Source: Armigeres subalbatus
Lineage: Eukaryota > Arthropoda > Insecta > Diptera > Culicidae
DNA length: 64,000 bases
Assembly (NCBI RefSeq): GCF_024139115.2
Contig: NC_085141.1
Coordinates: 394,963,124-395,027,123, forward strand
Direction: 5' to 3'
The notes beneath the pieces are model-generated. The model saw nothing but the letters and a program-made list of their open reading frames with translations. It was not told where the DNA came from and made no database searches. The translations under genes were made by a program, and so were the position numbers. This document shows positions 34,264 to 45,853 of this stretch, one piece after another. Each line of letters starts with the position of its first letter. Positions within the stretch are counted from its first letter, which is position 1.

Positions 34264-35110
34264 GGCCGAACTCAAACCAAGAGTTAGTAGCATTATTTTA
34301 GTCCTCGCCCGGTGAATCGGAAAGGTACGTGAAGCCGGGTCGTAAGGTAAAGTGGGCTCGAGGGAACGGTTATTCCAGACGCTTCCGTCCAGTCGCCATT
34401 CCCTCCTCCGCATCTTGACTTCGACCATTTTGCACAAGGGCTCACGCCGCTATTTTGTGGAGAAGTGATTGCCCACTGGCCGTCCGCCGGTAACTTGATG
34501 CTCCGTAGAAAACGACGTCATCGTGCTGACAGAATCCAGAAGATCTATGGACCGTCGCGAGCTTTCAGGAGAGGAAGAAGCCGCCTTTGGAGACACTCTT
34601 CCAAATACACCTGTCCAGTCCATTCATGGTGCCTGTGGTAACGAAAGGTGTACTTTGCTTTCCGCAATTTCTGGGCTAGAATTTCTTGAGAATTGAAGAA
34701 ATGGAATATTTGAAGAGGAGGAAGGGGTATGAGTTCCTCTAGAATTTTTTGAGGATGATTTTTCCCCTGAAGGGGAGTCCTCAGTAATCTTTGGGTGAGA
34801 CGTCATCCATATATGGAGTAATGGGTGGAATATATTTTGGTTGGACCATATTTTTTGAATGGGAATCGAGGACGGCACAAAATCTGCAATATGAGTTTGT
34901 CAGGATACACGGACCGAAACATTTTCAAAATTTGATTGCTTAGCAAACGAAAATATTGTGTTTTTTATTTAACAACGAATGTAGCACATTTTAATGGTTT
35001 TCGACATATTTTAATTTAATCGAGAACTTATTATTAACTTTTCTAAATAATTACAAATGAATTAAAGAATGGCACAAACATTCATAGATTTTTTTTGTTA
35101 ATTATATTGG
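34264..35110. other. Unassigned GC-richer block with short open frames
   Basis: Directly beside the Transib-like element. A plus-strand ATG frame at 34,547-34,696 encodes 49 residues (begins MDRRELSGEEEAAFGDTLPN). Minus-strand frames at 34,450-34,623 (serine-rich, contains SPKAASSSPESSRRS) and 34,624-34,878 (serine/proline-rich) also exist. The composition differs from the AT-rich surroundings, so it may be a retroelement or exon relic. I do not recognise a family. Confidence 0.3.
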
Positions 35111-35115
35111 CTGCG

Positions 35116-35180
35116 CATTAGGGTGGCTCAAATTAGTATGGGAAAAACTTTTTTCAATTTTTTTGATGGGCCGCCCTCTT
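35116..35180 (+). mobile_element. Possible transposon end GGGTGGCTCAAATTAG
   Basis: AGGGTGGCTCAAATTAGTATGG resembles the terminus of the element at 2,398 (GGGTGGTTCAAAAAA), but no inverted partner was found within the following 800 bp. A lone end at best. Confidence 0.25.
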
Positions 35181-35670
35181 ATTCGGTTCTCACGGCGTGT
35201 GTATGGGGGACCTTTATGACAAAAAAATGAGCATCGCCAAAACTTTCACTACGTGAAAATATAGCTCTTAAGCTTTCATTTCGTGACTATTTGAAAAAAA
35301 TCTATTGAGGGGTCTCGAACAACTTTTTTTTCTCCCTGAAACGGATCTTTGTAGTTGGAAGACCAACGATTATTATTTATCGCGTCCCATTTAAAATGAG
35401 ATTCCTGGATTTTTTTTATTGCAATAATCGTATATAAACTCAGGGGTGCCGAAATTACCAAGTTATAGTCTAAATTAATAGTTTGTTGGAGCTCAAGCGT
35501 CAAAGTGTATGACGAAGCCGAACTCGATATATTTATGTTATCCCCTGCAAACAGCTAAGAAAGGCTTGGATGGAGATTATGCTCTGCATCGAATTCTTAT
35601 GCACATATACACCCAATTCTTTTCCAAATATATACCAAAATTGAAACTTTGGTGGTAAATTTGATGGTAA

Positions 35671-35792
35671 AAAAATGGTAACTTGGCTTAGAAACCTCGC
35701 AGTTAATAACTGTGGAAGTGCTGATTGAACACTCAACTGTGAGGCGGCAATGTCTTAGTGGGAAATGTAATGCCAAAACGAAGAAGGAGAAG
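35671..35792 (+). mobile_element. 5'-truncated Feilai-type SINE fragment
   Basis: It matches the 3' half of the Feilai copies at 4,757 and 39,323 in the opposite orientation, with AATGGTAACTTGGCTTAGAA and ACTGTGGAAGTGCTGATTGA, and ends in an AAGAAGGAGAAG tail. The tRNA-like head is missing. More diverged than the other copies. Confidence 0.75.
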
Positions 35793-35879
35793 TAATGTAG
35801 ATACACATAATTCACTTTTTTTTCTGTCGTATTTTTGATTGTGTAACTTCAATTTATCACTAAAAACTATCCAACATGC

Positions 35880-36800
35880 TCATAGAAATCCTTAATACCT
35901 GTCGGTTGACGTAAAGTCAATGTCAACTTCTCTCCACGAACAGCCTAAATAGCCGTGTGGTGTCGGCAGCTGGTTATCTGGCTAAGAATAACATTACGGA
36001 TTGCCTGTTCCAGTGGTAAAAGTCCACCATACAGGTGACCCCTAATTTTCGGTGTGATGCGGCTTTATGCTTACCGTGCCTACGAATGAATGGTTAGGGG
36101 GGTCTAATAAGAACCTAACCGCAAACGGAGTCTGTGACGCACCAAGGCCCCCTTCACAGTATTTAGCCCTCGCTGCGCTAACCGGAGCTATGGCGTAGTT
36201 GACTTTTTACTTCTCCGAGATAATCGGCTACTCTTATTCAACCTCATCGTGAGGTTAAATAAGAGTAGGGTTATGAATATGTGTTTTAATTAGTTTTCAA
36301 CAAATTGTCACCTATATGGATTCGCATTATGTGTTTTTTACAATGTGCTTTGTGTATGTTACCTATATGGATTCGCATTATGCGTTTTTTCACAGTGTAC
36401 TCTGTGTCTCGTCCTTGACGTTTGGCTTCGGCTACTCTTGTTCAATCTCAACGTGAGGTTAAATAAGAGTGGGGTTATGAATAAGTGTTTTACTTAGTTT
36501 TCAACAAATTGTCACCTATATGGATTCGCATTATGCGTTTTTCACAGTGTACTCTGTGTCTCGTCTTTGACGTTCGGCTTTGGCTACTCTTGTTCATCCT
36601 CAACGTGAGTGTGGGGTTATGAATATGTGTTTTACTTAGTTTTTCAACAGACTTCCACCTACCACCACCTTTTTTTTACAATGTACTTTGTGTTTGTCAC
36701 TTATATGGATTCGCATTATGCGCTTTTCACAGTGTACTCTGTGTTTCGTCTTTGACGTTCGTCCATTGTTACGTCCTCTGTGTTTTTGTGACACCTCTCT
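35880..36800 (+). repeat. LINE-UTR-like block with ~140-200 bp tandem repeats
   Basis: A GC-richer leader (35,900-36,230) is followed by three to four imperfect repeats containing GTGGGGTTATGAATATGTG, CCTATATGGATTCGCATTATG and CACAGTGTACTCTGTGTCTCG. Repeat starts are near 36,263, 36,468 and 36,609. A stem-loop CTCTTATTCAACCTCA/TGAGGTTAAATAAGAG sits at 36,231-36,266. Tandem repeats of this kind occur in untranslated ends of some mosquito LOA-type LINEs, but no coding part is present here, so the link is an inference. Confidence 0.45.
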
Positions 36801-38815
36801 TTAGTCCTTAGCTGAATGCGTGTGAGTCTACATAATTGGCTTTGCTATAAATGGTTCCATTCTCCTTTCCAACTTCACTTCCTCTTCCTTTCCCCTTTTC
36901 ACTTCCTTTTCCGTCAGGTAAATGATGAGAAAGGCTCTAAGGGAGTTCAGTACTATTTACAGTTTTCCAGTTTTCTTTCTAACTTCTAAGATTTTATGCA
37001 AACGTGGGTATATTGGTGATTCCTGCAGATTTCAATAAACTCTTAGAGGCTTTAAACATTTTTCTCTCTCATAAATAGGCTTACTACCAGACATCCGCAT
37101 GAGCTACAATCATTATAAAATGCTTCATATTCGCATATTTCTGCGATTGTTCTCTCTATCTTTGCTCATTTCTCAACTTTTGGAGACGAGCTCGGCAGTC
37201 TATTGACTACCGCTTCTGCCTTATAGACAGGAGGTTTGGCGAAGACTAAACAACTACATCAAATAATGAGAAATAGGATACATAATTTTTTTAAGGATTT
37301 TTATCGAGGATTCACCTCGATCCATACTTTTGGTCATATCATATCATGATAACTAAATTTCCTTTCCATGCTAATGTTCGGATTCTGAGGTTTTCTCGGT
37401 CTCTAGTAGCAACAATAACCACACTTTAGAGACTTCTTGGAAAAGCTCTGTTGAGAAATTTCAGCTTATTGTTGGTGAAACTAGCAACACTGAAACAGTC
37501 GAAGAAATATAAAATGACTCGTCTGTTGGGAAAAAAGGTCCGCTAGATTATAATACTAGAATGTAAGATTAAAATATGAATTTATAATGTGAATGAATAA
37601 TAAATTAATTATGTTATAGCTTTGAAGTCTGATGAAAACGAGATCTGCTGTCAAATAGTATTTGAAGGTGACTATTCCCAACAATACATCATTAGGAATT
37701 TTATTATATGGAAAGAGTTCTTTATAGACTCTAAGAAGTTTTTCGGAACAGATTTCTCCTTTACAATCCCGGAAACTTCCACGACTGTCAGTTTTACCAC
37801 TGGTTATCTGTGAAAAGTTCAATGATATTTTTTAGATCTATAAATTAAAACAGTATTGATAGTATTAGATCTTTTAGTCATCCATATGGTATTTTCTTAC
37901 CATAATCATGGGTAGGACAATGCTTCGACTGTCCTACCCAGGTATTTTCATGCGTAGGACATGTCCTACTTGTCCCACCCACTCCCGGCGCCACTGATGC
38001 GGGGTGAGATGCGCCAGTGGATGGGTTAAAACGCGCATGTGCTCATCGTACTGATTTTCATTTGAATTGCCTACATTAAGGCAATTAACCGAATGTTTCA
38101 GCTGTTTCGGTCATACGAAATGAGCATGGGCTCACTGCCCCACACCGACCTCAGAAGTTTGAGGGGCTATAAAATCGTATTAAGACCGATTTTGACGACG
38201 ATTTCGTGTGGAACATAAAGAATACGAGTAAGCACCATGACTCATAGCTTAATTTTTAATTTATCAATGCATAACAGTGATAGAAAGACTATATGCCACC
38301 GAGCCACAATTGCATCAAAACAAGCAAAAATCGTTTTATCCAGTTTTTCATGTATAATTAGAGTAAAATCATGAAATGTATGTATCGAATGGCAATATTT
38401 CCCATTCCTTTATCGTATAGACTATTGAAATTAATCACAATAAGGATATTTAGCCTTATTCAAGGGTGGGGCGTTTTGACCCCTACGGGCGTGCTACCCG
38501 CAGTTCCCCTATGTGAATATGTACATTATGTGTCCCATCGAAGGGAAAGTGGTTACCTCCAATACATTTTTAAAATCAATATCTTCCACATAATATACAT
38601 ATTCATGTATGAGTTTTCACAGCATTGTAAAAAAATGATTTTCATATGGCCGAGTTGCCGAATAATATGTAATTAATGTAATAGGTATAGGAGCAGCATA
38701 GAAGTGATTTGCTAGTCTCCTAGTTAATTCTGAAAAGTTAGGATTCGGTTTAGTTTTAGCAAATTCAGAATACGTAAAATCATCGAGGGGTAAACAAAAT
38801 TTGAGAAAAGAGAAT
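36801..38815. other. Unassigned sequence
   Basis: A pyrimidine-rich stretch (36,860-36,930) and a repeated TAGGACA/TGTCCTACC phrase (37,910-37,980) are the only notable points. Overlapping frames on both strands at 37,556-37,822 look fortuitous. GGTTTTCTCGGTCTCTAGTAGCAA near 37,390 resembles a phrase in copy B at 59,550. Confidence 0.4.
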
Positions 38816-38819
38816 ATTT

Positions 38820-39130
38820 AGAGGGTAAGGTAATTCTCCAAAATCTTTGGAGGAAGAATTTCCCATAATTCCGGAAGGGATAAATTTTCAGATTTCTTGG
38901 ACAGGGAAATCCTCAGAATTCTAGAGAAGGAATAACCCTGACTTCTTGGAGAGTTTCCCAGAGCTCCTGGAAAAGGAATTTTCAGAATTCCTGGGGAAGA
39001 TTTAACGAGAATGGAAAAACTCTTGATGGAGAAATTGTCAAGAATATCTAGAGAGGAAATTTCGCCAGAATTCTTGTAGGAAAAATTCTTCAAATTCTTG
39101 GGAGAGCAATTCTCCACAAATTTTGCAGAT
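38820..39130. repeat. Degenerate AGAATTCCTGGAGA repeat
   Basis: About ten imperfect units of 27-30 bp with AATTCTTGGAGAG-like cores. The 99-codon minus-strand frame across it is a repeat translation. Same general family as 31,170-31,985. Confidence 0.65.
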
Positions 39131-39322
39131 GGAATTGCTGGTGGTGGAGTATCCGAGAAATCTAGAAGTTTCCCACAACTGCCTCAAAATGGTATCAGGA
39201 AGGTTTCCTGGTTTAGAATCAGTTATGTAGAAAGGTGTTATCTTCTCTATTTATAAATGAGCTTGCATATCCTTCATACAGTGTTGGAAATAAAAAAAGG
39301 AAACAAAGTCGTTTCAAGTAAA

Positions 39323-39611
39323 TTCTTCTTCTTCTTATTGGCATTACATCCCCACACACTGGGACAGAGCCACCTTGCAGCTTAGTGTTCATTGAGCACT
39401 TCCACAGTTATTAACTGCGAGGTTTCTAAGCCAGGTTACCATTTTTGCATTCGTATATCATGAGGCTAGCACGATGATACTTTAATGCCCAGGGAAGTCG
39501 AGACAATTTCCAATCCGAAAATTGCCTAGACCGGCACCGGGAATCGAACCCAGCCACCCTCAGCATGGTCTTGCTTTGCAGCCGAGCGTCTTACCGCACG
39601 GCTAAGGAGGG
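39323..39611 (-). mobile_element. Feilai-type SINE, near full length
   Basis: Same structure as the copy at 4,757-5,041. On the minus strand there is an A-box-like TAGCCGTGCGGTAAGACGC, B box GGTTCGATTCC, the body, and an AAG-repeat tail at the 39,323 side. Its high similarity to the other copy suggests a recent or conserved subfamily. A clear flanking duplication was not identified. Confidence 0.85.
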
Positions 39612-40090
39612 CAGTACGCAGTACAAATTGTAGATTCTGCACGATTAAAAAATTTCTAGCATCTCTATAAGGTACACTTGGGGAAGTGGAAAAGGAAAAA
39701 TCGATAGTGCATGTTTGAATTAGTGTAAAACCAGTTTAAATGATCTAAATGCGTTCAAATGGGCTACCAAAAACAGTCAATTTTGCATCAACTGTGTGGA
39801 AATTCATACCATTTTGGTCACTTGGAATTTATGGAAATAGATTTTAAAATTAGGAGTTGTGTTTCCACTTTCCCTAGTGGGATGGGGTAAGTGGAAAACC
39901 CATGTTACCTTGACCTTCACTAGTGATGAGTAGTTACATATAACTAAAATCAATACGATAATTGCTCTGAGTATCTTTAATGATAGTAATGATTCCAAAA
40001 CTTTAACGGAATAGATCATCAAGGAATTCTCGTAATAGCTAGGGGAGGGCTGGTTTTGCCTTTTCGAACACTAAGTGTACGTAAAATCTA

Positions 40091-41375
40091 GAGTAGAGTG
40101 GGGCAAGAGTGCGCGTGGGGTAAGAGTACGTTTTCGATTTTTTGAAGTAATGAAAAAAGATAAACTAGCAGCACTGCATCAGTTTGACAGGTATTCTGGC
40201 CAAATATTATCATGTGTAATTGTAAACGATTTAAATAAACAACAAGGGAGATATGGAGTTAGATAACTTTTGTTCATTTTGCTAAAATAATTGGATTTCC
40301 GCAACTAGTATTTCATTGCCATATATACGTTCAATCAGGCGAACATTATACCATTTCGATAACCTATTGTATAGAGTACTTTATGGTACAGAACACCAAT
40401 CCGGTTGGTTTTCCAAGAAGTCAAAACCATTACTTGAATAATTTTTGGGACTGTGGGGTAAAAGTACGCAGGAACCGGTGGGGCAAGAGTATGCATATGA
40501 ATCTTCAAGTTATGATGTCAAACCCGTATCTCTGGCCGAAATAAGACTTCTTCCAAAGCGTAAAGATCCACAACTAAGAAAAAAGAGATAGAATTCGAAA
40601 TTATCACAAGTTTTTAGGATAAGTTGAAGTAATTCGGTGCTAGAAAGGACTTAGCGAACAAAGCACTGAAGCGAAATAATGAAATTGTATTAGGACTTGT
40701 TGTACAACACAATTTCATCTAAATGATAATTTCATTAAATCAAAAGAAACATTCATAAATTACGCAACGTTTAGCTGGGAGGGATTGCGAGATGTGTGAG
40801 GATCCATATAATTTTTAGAGGATTCATACAAATAGTGCAAGATAAGGGCGGAGGGGTGATGAAATAGCCAAATTTTACGTTACGTGATTGGTGGACTTCG
40901 AAATTGGTGGAAAATCGAAATGCTTTTGTATACGCCACGCGTAACCTGATATATATTTTTACCTCTGTAGTTTTTTGTATATATAAAAAAACAATGGTTT
41001 TTCGTATGAAATTGTACATTTTTAGGACCCCCTCCCCTTTTAAGTTACGTAATCTTTAAACATTCCCTAATATATGTTCGTTAAACATCAATTCAATGTT
41101 ATTAACTCTTATTTGTGTCAATATATACTTAAAGCACATGATTGGATAAATGCGTACTCTTACCCCACCCGATGCGCACTTTTACCCCACCGGTGGGGTA
41201 AGAGTGCGTTTTTCACTTGTCTTGCGAATCTCAATAATTTCAATATTTTTTCCACTGGGTAACATAAAGGAAGAGTATATGAATCATCGACACTGATTTG
41301 ATATGCAGAAGCTTGCTTCATAAGGGCCACATGATCGATTGAAAACTAAGTGCGTACTCTTGCCCCACTCTACTC
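40091..41375. mobile_element. Nested TA-flanked element, GAGTAGAGTGGGGCAAGAG ends
   Basis: Termini GAGTAGAGTGGGGCAAGAGT and ACTCTTGCCCCACTCTACTC are flanked by TA (40,089-40,090 and 41,376-41,377). The motif GTGGGGTAAGAGTNCG appears at least four times in both orientations (40,118, 40,455, 40,480, 41,160-41,210), a repeated subterminal binding-site arrangement. 1,285 bp, non-coding. It carries a further insertion at about 40,749-41,066. Confidence 0.8.
40749..41066. mobile_element. Third-level MITE with ATTACGTAAC-type arms
   Basis: The left side reads ACATTCATAAATTACGCAACG and the right side TTACGTAATCTTTAAACATTC, an imperfect inverted repeat, with G-rich GGGAGGGATTG against CCCCCTCCCC just inside. 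It resembles a common mosquito MITE type but is diverged, and the borders are approximate. Confidence 0.45.
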
Positions 41376-42446
41376 TATATGTTCGCCCCAAAGATTAACT
41401 TTTTAAAGGAAAATTGGGACTTAAAGGGTTATAGACTAATCAACTTGGTTTAACGAATTGAGGTGATGTCTGTATGTGCGTATTTGTTTTTTATATGTGT
41501 GCGCAAAGCACGTAGAAAATTATCAGTTACACCCAGGTTTTTTTTTACACGGTTTGGTTTTGGTCGTTTAAGACCTTCAGCGTCAATGAAGCAATGAGTT
41601 AACCCCACGAAAAAATTCACAAAAAATCAAAGAAAATTCGGGGGGTATTTCAAAATCTGTGAAAGTTTAGGTTAACCGAGAAATTAATGAATTCCAACCG
41701 CGTAAAAAAAACCTGGGTGTATTCTTAAGCACTTGTCCTTAACCAATTTGGTCGCACAAAAATGCATTCAACGGCGAAACTTGTTATGAATAAAAATTAA
41801 TGTGAAATATAGAATATATTTACCTATCAGTGCTATTTTTAACTTTCTTATACATTTTTTTCATATGTAAAACATTTGAAAGGCATCAATACCGATAGGT
41901 GGATTTATCAGGCTTTTTCTCATTTATATTAGTCCAATTACCACTGGAATGATAACAAAGAAGAAATATATTATGATTCACAGCTATCGAAATAAACCCT
42001 GGAAGGACGAAAAAATTCCGTGATTAGAACATTATCCACTTCCCCCGCAGTGTTTGATACCTGGGGTAAGTGTAAAATCTTTTAATTATTTGCTTTCTTG
42101 GTACAAACCACTACCAATTGAATGGGATTAGTTTAATTGTATTATAAGGGTCACCTGTGATATAAATTCACTGGAAAAGGGGACAATTGGTGCAAATAAG
42201 AATTGATTTTATGAATGAAAAAATCAATTTTTCGCGAAACCTAAAATTACAGTTCAATCGTTAACCGTGTTATTGTATGTTATTGTATGCAAATTTCAAC
42301 ATAGTATCAGTGTAAGCATTAAAGTTTATTCTTGCATAATGTTATGATGTGGTAAAAACTGTAAAGTATGTACAATTCCAATTTTTCTAGTCGATTTTTA
42401 CACTTACTCCCTTTTTCCACTTACCCCAGTGTACCTTATAAGAACT

Positions 42447-42677
42447 CTCGGGTACTTATTCAAAAGGACGTATGTGATTTTGTAAACAAAGATTCAAACG
42501 TCGATTTGTCCAATCTGATAGCACTCCCACGCAAACTATCACCACATACAGATAGGGGAAGCCTTTGGCTACCTGTTGGTGGTGTTGATTAGCGTGGGAG
42601 TTCCATCAGATTGGACAAATCGACGTTTGAATCTTTGTTTACAAAATCACATACGTCCTTTTGAATAAGTACCCGAG
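42447..42677. mobile_element. Palindromic MITE with 86 bp arms
   Basis: Arms beginning CTCGGGTACTTATTCAAAAG and continuing through GACGTATGTGATTTTGTAAA to ACTCCCACGC are repeated in inverse. They differ only near CTGATAGC/CTGATGGAA. The loop is about 57 bp. Four-base duplications AACT lie on both sides (42,443-42,446 and 42,678-42,681). It sits 8 bp from the end of the 39,668-42,438 element. Confidence 0.8.
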
Positions 42678-43079
42678 AACTATGTATTATTTTCATCTCA
42701 CAACAACCTTGTGAGGCAACACAGCTTTTTCGACCGTTCAAGTAAGTTTTACTTAATTTCCTGTCTAAAAGATCGACATGAGGCTGTTATAAATTACAAA
42801 AACAAGGTTAACCTCTTCTTCTTATTTTCCCACTTTTAATTTAATTAATATTCAAAAAACAGGTCAACAAAAGCCAAAACATCCATAAAACGACCAACAC
42901 TTACGTACCTGACCCCCAATTTCAAGTAAAACTAAATTTTCAAAATGATGGTTCTCAGCAGTCTTGCATCGGAATTTGGTTCTGTTTTCTGCAATCGATC
43001 ACAAAATTCCTATAGTTCCAGGGACATTGGTCATCGATTTGAAAATAAACATGGTTCCGGAGATATTAATGGGAGTGCT

Positions 43080-43600
43080 GGGGTAACCTCCCGGTCCGGA
43101 AAAATGGCCACTGCCTGATCAAGCCGGAAACAAGTCTGATTTTGCAAAAAAAGCTCGGCGGAATGCGTTCTGAGGGTATTTGGTTCATCTGGTCACATTC
43201 CGGGATGCCCTGGAATGCTGGTTCCCTGGGAGGAAGTGGCCAATTTTTGATAAATTCTGAAACCTGTCTTGCAACGTATCAAACTTCATGGTTTTGCAAA
43301 ACAAGTCCGGTGTTCTGAGGATATTTGGACCATCTGGTTACATCCCGAAATGCTCTGGAATGCTGAATCCCTGAGGGAAGTGACCACTTTTTGATCATTA
43401 CTGAAACCTGGCATGCAACGTATCAAACTTTACTATTTGGCAAAACAAGTTAATAGAAATTTGTTCTAAAGGTATTTGGTCATTATGGTCACATTTCGGG
43501 GCGCTACCCTCATAACACATTCCGGCGAGCTTGTTTTGCAAAATTATGAAGTTTGACATGTCGCAAGCCAGGTTTCAGTAATGATCAAAAAGTGGTTACT
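43080..43600. repeat. Tandem ~150 bp repeat with a terminal inverted unit
   Basis: Units contain GGTCACATTCCGGGATGCC, GGAATGCTGGTTCCCTGGGA, AGTGGCCAATTTTTGAT and GCAACGTATCAAACTTCATG. They start near 43,190, 43,340 and 43,485. From about 43,505 the last part is inverted (AAGTTTGACATGTCGCAAGC, TGATCAAAAAGTGG). The mixed orientation recalls FB3 on a smaller scale. Confidence 0.65.
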
Positions 43601-43603
43601 TCC

Positions 43604-43696
43604 CACCCGAAAACATCCTAGACCGGACCGAGAATCGAACTCTTAATCTCCGGATCGGCAATTCTACGCCTTTGCTCGCAAGGCTACTGGAGCCCC
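43604..43696 (-). mobile_element. tRNA-like head of the second SINE family
   Basis: On the minus strand it reads GGGGCTCCAGTAGCCTTGCG, then an A-box-like TAGCCTTGCGAG and a B box AGTTCGATTCT, and ends in GTCTAGGATGTTTTCGGG. Same head as 14,491-14,586. The body and tail are missing. Confidence 0.7.
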
Positions 43697-45853
43697 AATC
43701 CTGAATCCGTTTGAATTGCTTATTTTGAACCTCCGATTATTAAACATGGTGAATTATTAAATTGTTCATCTCAGACTTTACATTAAAGTTATTGAAAATT
43801 AGGTGCATGTTTAATTTTTAACAATGCTTCGAAATGAAATGTATCAACAAAATTGTCCACTGCTCCTATTTATTACGACTAAACTGTGATTAGAATAAAA
43901 TGATGATGATCATATTAGTAAAATGATTCCACTATGCGAGTTAGAGATAATTTCTCAAGCTACAAAACAATTCGTGACCACAAATCTATGTTTTTTCCAT
44001 ATCCTGAATATGCATGAATCATTGTCGCTATTCAAACATTCTAGTTGAAAAGTTAAAATTATTCCATTTGAACGGCCATCGACCCCCAGATCCACACAAA
44101 TTCATTGAACTCTTCGATTTTTAGTAGTGCACGTGCCAATTTTGCATAACACACGTTCGATCATTGATGCCTGTAATTTCCTTTCGGCCGATCTTCAATC
44201 GGGTGGATATATCCACCATCACAGAGTGAGAGGAAATCACTTTCACTTCAATCTATCGAACGACTAATCGCCAAATTTTCTTCGGACCTGCATCACCTGC
44301 TTTAGTCAGTGTTCGACGCACCGGTTATCGCACCTCTATTCGGTTGCTGCTTCGTGGACCTTCTTCAGACATGTATGCCCCTATCGCAGCTGGGACCACC
44401 CGTCAATTAGTTCCAATTCGGAGCCCGCGCCAAATTTTCCTCCTAAATGGCTATAAATCTTCGATTCCGACTGGCACGGTTTAACTGTCCACTGCACGGC
44501 TGTGTTTTTATTTTCGTGAGTATGTAACTATTACATGCCCAATCTTAGAAGGCAATAATCAAATCTTCATCACATAGAAAAACGGATGCGGTCGACTGAT
44601 TTTCCACCTTATTTTCACTCTCTTCAAACTGCAGCAACATCCCGCGCTTGCAGTTTGGTCATTTTCTTCACTTTCAACTGGACGTTGTTGGTCGCTTGAG
44701 ATAAAGGAGCCCGTTCGGCAAAATTCGAATTATCCGTTAAATTTCCTCTTCACAGTGCACATCACCACTCATTTCGATCACACTAATTGTTGCGAAAAAT
44801 AAACCTTTTATAAGTCACGTAGTAAATCGTCTTGAATGAGTTTAACAATTCATGGGTTCTTTTTTCGTAACACCGCAACGTACTAGCTGACTGCTTGACT
44901 GCACCGAAAAAAGACGTGTGTTGCAATCTTTTGAATTTCTGCTCAACACTGGGTGGGTAAAATTCCGTGAAGTTTTCCAGCGCGCGCACTTTGAAGGTGG
45001 AAAGAAAAAAGACAACCGTTTCGCAGGAGATCCGAGCCTCAACTGACTAGTCGTGGGCTGAACGGTGAACGTTTTGGTGTTGCTGCTGCCGGAGTTTTCC
45101 AACAACACCGGGAGGTAGGTGGGTGTTTTTTTTTCGCGACAAGCTGCTTGACTATTGTTACTTTTCCGCCTTCGGGATTCAGAAAATCGATGCTTCGCGG
45201 CGGAAGAGCTCTTCTTGTAGTTTTCGTTTGCATACTAATGTACGCTAAGTGTACTTTGGCAATCTATAGTAGAGGTCCAAGCTGTGTATCTTTACTATGG
45301 GTTGATATGAGATGAGTGTTTATTGCAAATGTAAACACTCAAGTGTACGAAGAGTGGTAGTTGAATGTTTCATTGCCAATAATTACCAGTGTTTGTTTCA
45401 TTTAGATTGACGTTATGGACATTGGTTGAAGATAGCTATCTTTTATGTCCTTGGGAATTACTTAGAGTCAGGCTTGGTGTCTTGCTATTAACCGTGATAT
45501 CGGGGAGTTCAGGCAAGAAACGACTTGTCGGTTACGAGTCTACAGGATGTTAAGGTTACTATACTGGCTAGATTCGCATCCCTTCTTATTCTTCTTCTTC
45601 TTCTTCTTCGCATCCAATGTCAATCTTTTACGATTTTGATTTTCATTCAGAAATTAGCTTAAAACTGTTTCCTGTTAAATAAAAACTTTTTTTTTAATTT
45701 CTCCATGTAAAACTAGTTTGGAAAATTGAACGGAAAACTACTCAAATTGGAGAAAATTTAAATGGGACTCTTGTGCGAATAGGGGCAGTGTACAATACAT
45801 TCACTAGCGTAATTTTCTGGGGCAATATTCTAGGGCTAAAAAAGTGAAATGGA
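43697..45853. other. Non-repetitive block, possible 5' gene region
   Basis: Unlike most of the window, 44,040-45,240 shows no transposon ends or tandem repeats and is richer in G and C. Minus-strand frames such as 45,039-45,233 (basic, MQTKTTRRALPPRS) have no known domain. It may be promoter or 5' UTR sequence of a gene whose exons lie elsewhere. A (TTC)n run lies at 45,586-45,610. Confidence 0.3.
44781..44812 (-). promoter_or_regulatory. Candidate TATA box and initiator on the minus strand
   Basis: Read on the minus strand, TATAAAAGG spans 44,812-44,804, and CAATTAGTG, similar to an arthropod initiator, follows about 25-30 bases downstream (44,789-44,781). Two short upstream-type frames (ATGAGTGG..., ATGACCAAAC...) follow. 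It is a prediction from spacing and motif alone. Confidence 0.25.

Larger units (their letters stand above)
39668..42438. mobile_element. TA-flanked nonautonomous element, TAAGGTACACTGGGG ends
   Basis: Inverted termini TAAGGTACACTTGGGGAAGTG and its inverse CACTTACCCCAGTGTACCTTA are bordered by TA (39,666-39,667 and 42,439-42,440). The motif GGGGTAAGTGGAAA recurs subterminally (39,890 and, inverted, 42,030-42,070), probably transposase-binding sites. It contains a nested element at 40,091-41,375. No transposase was seen. Tc1/mariner-type by its TA duplication. Confidence 0.7.
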
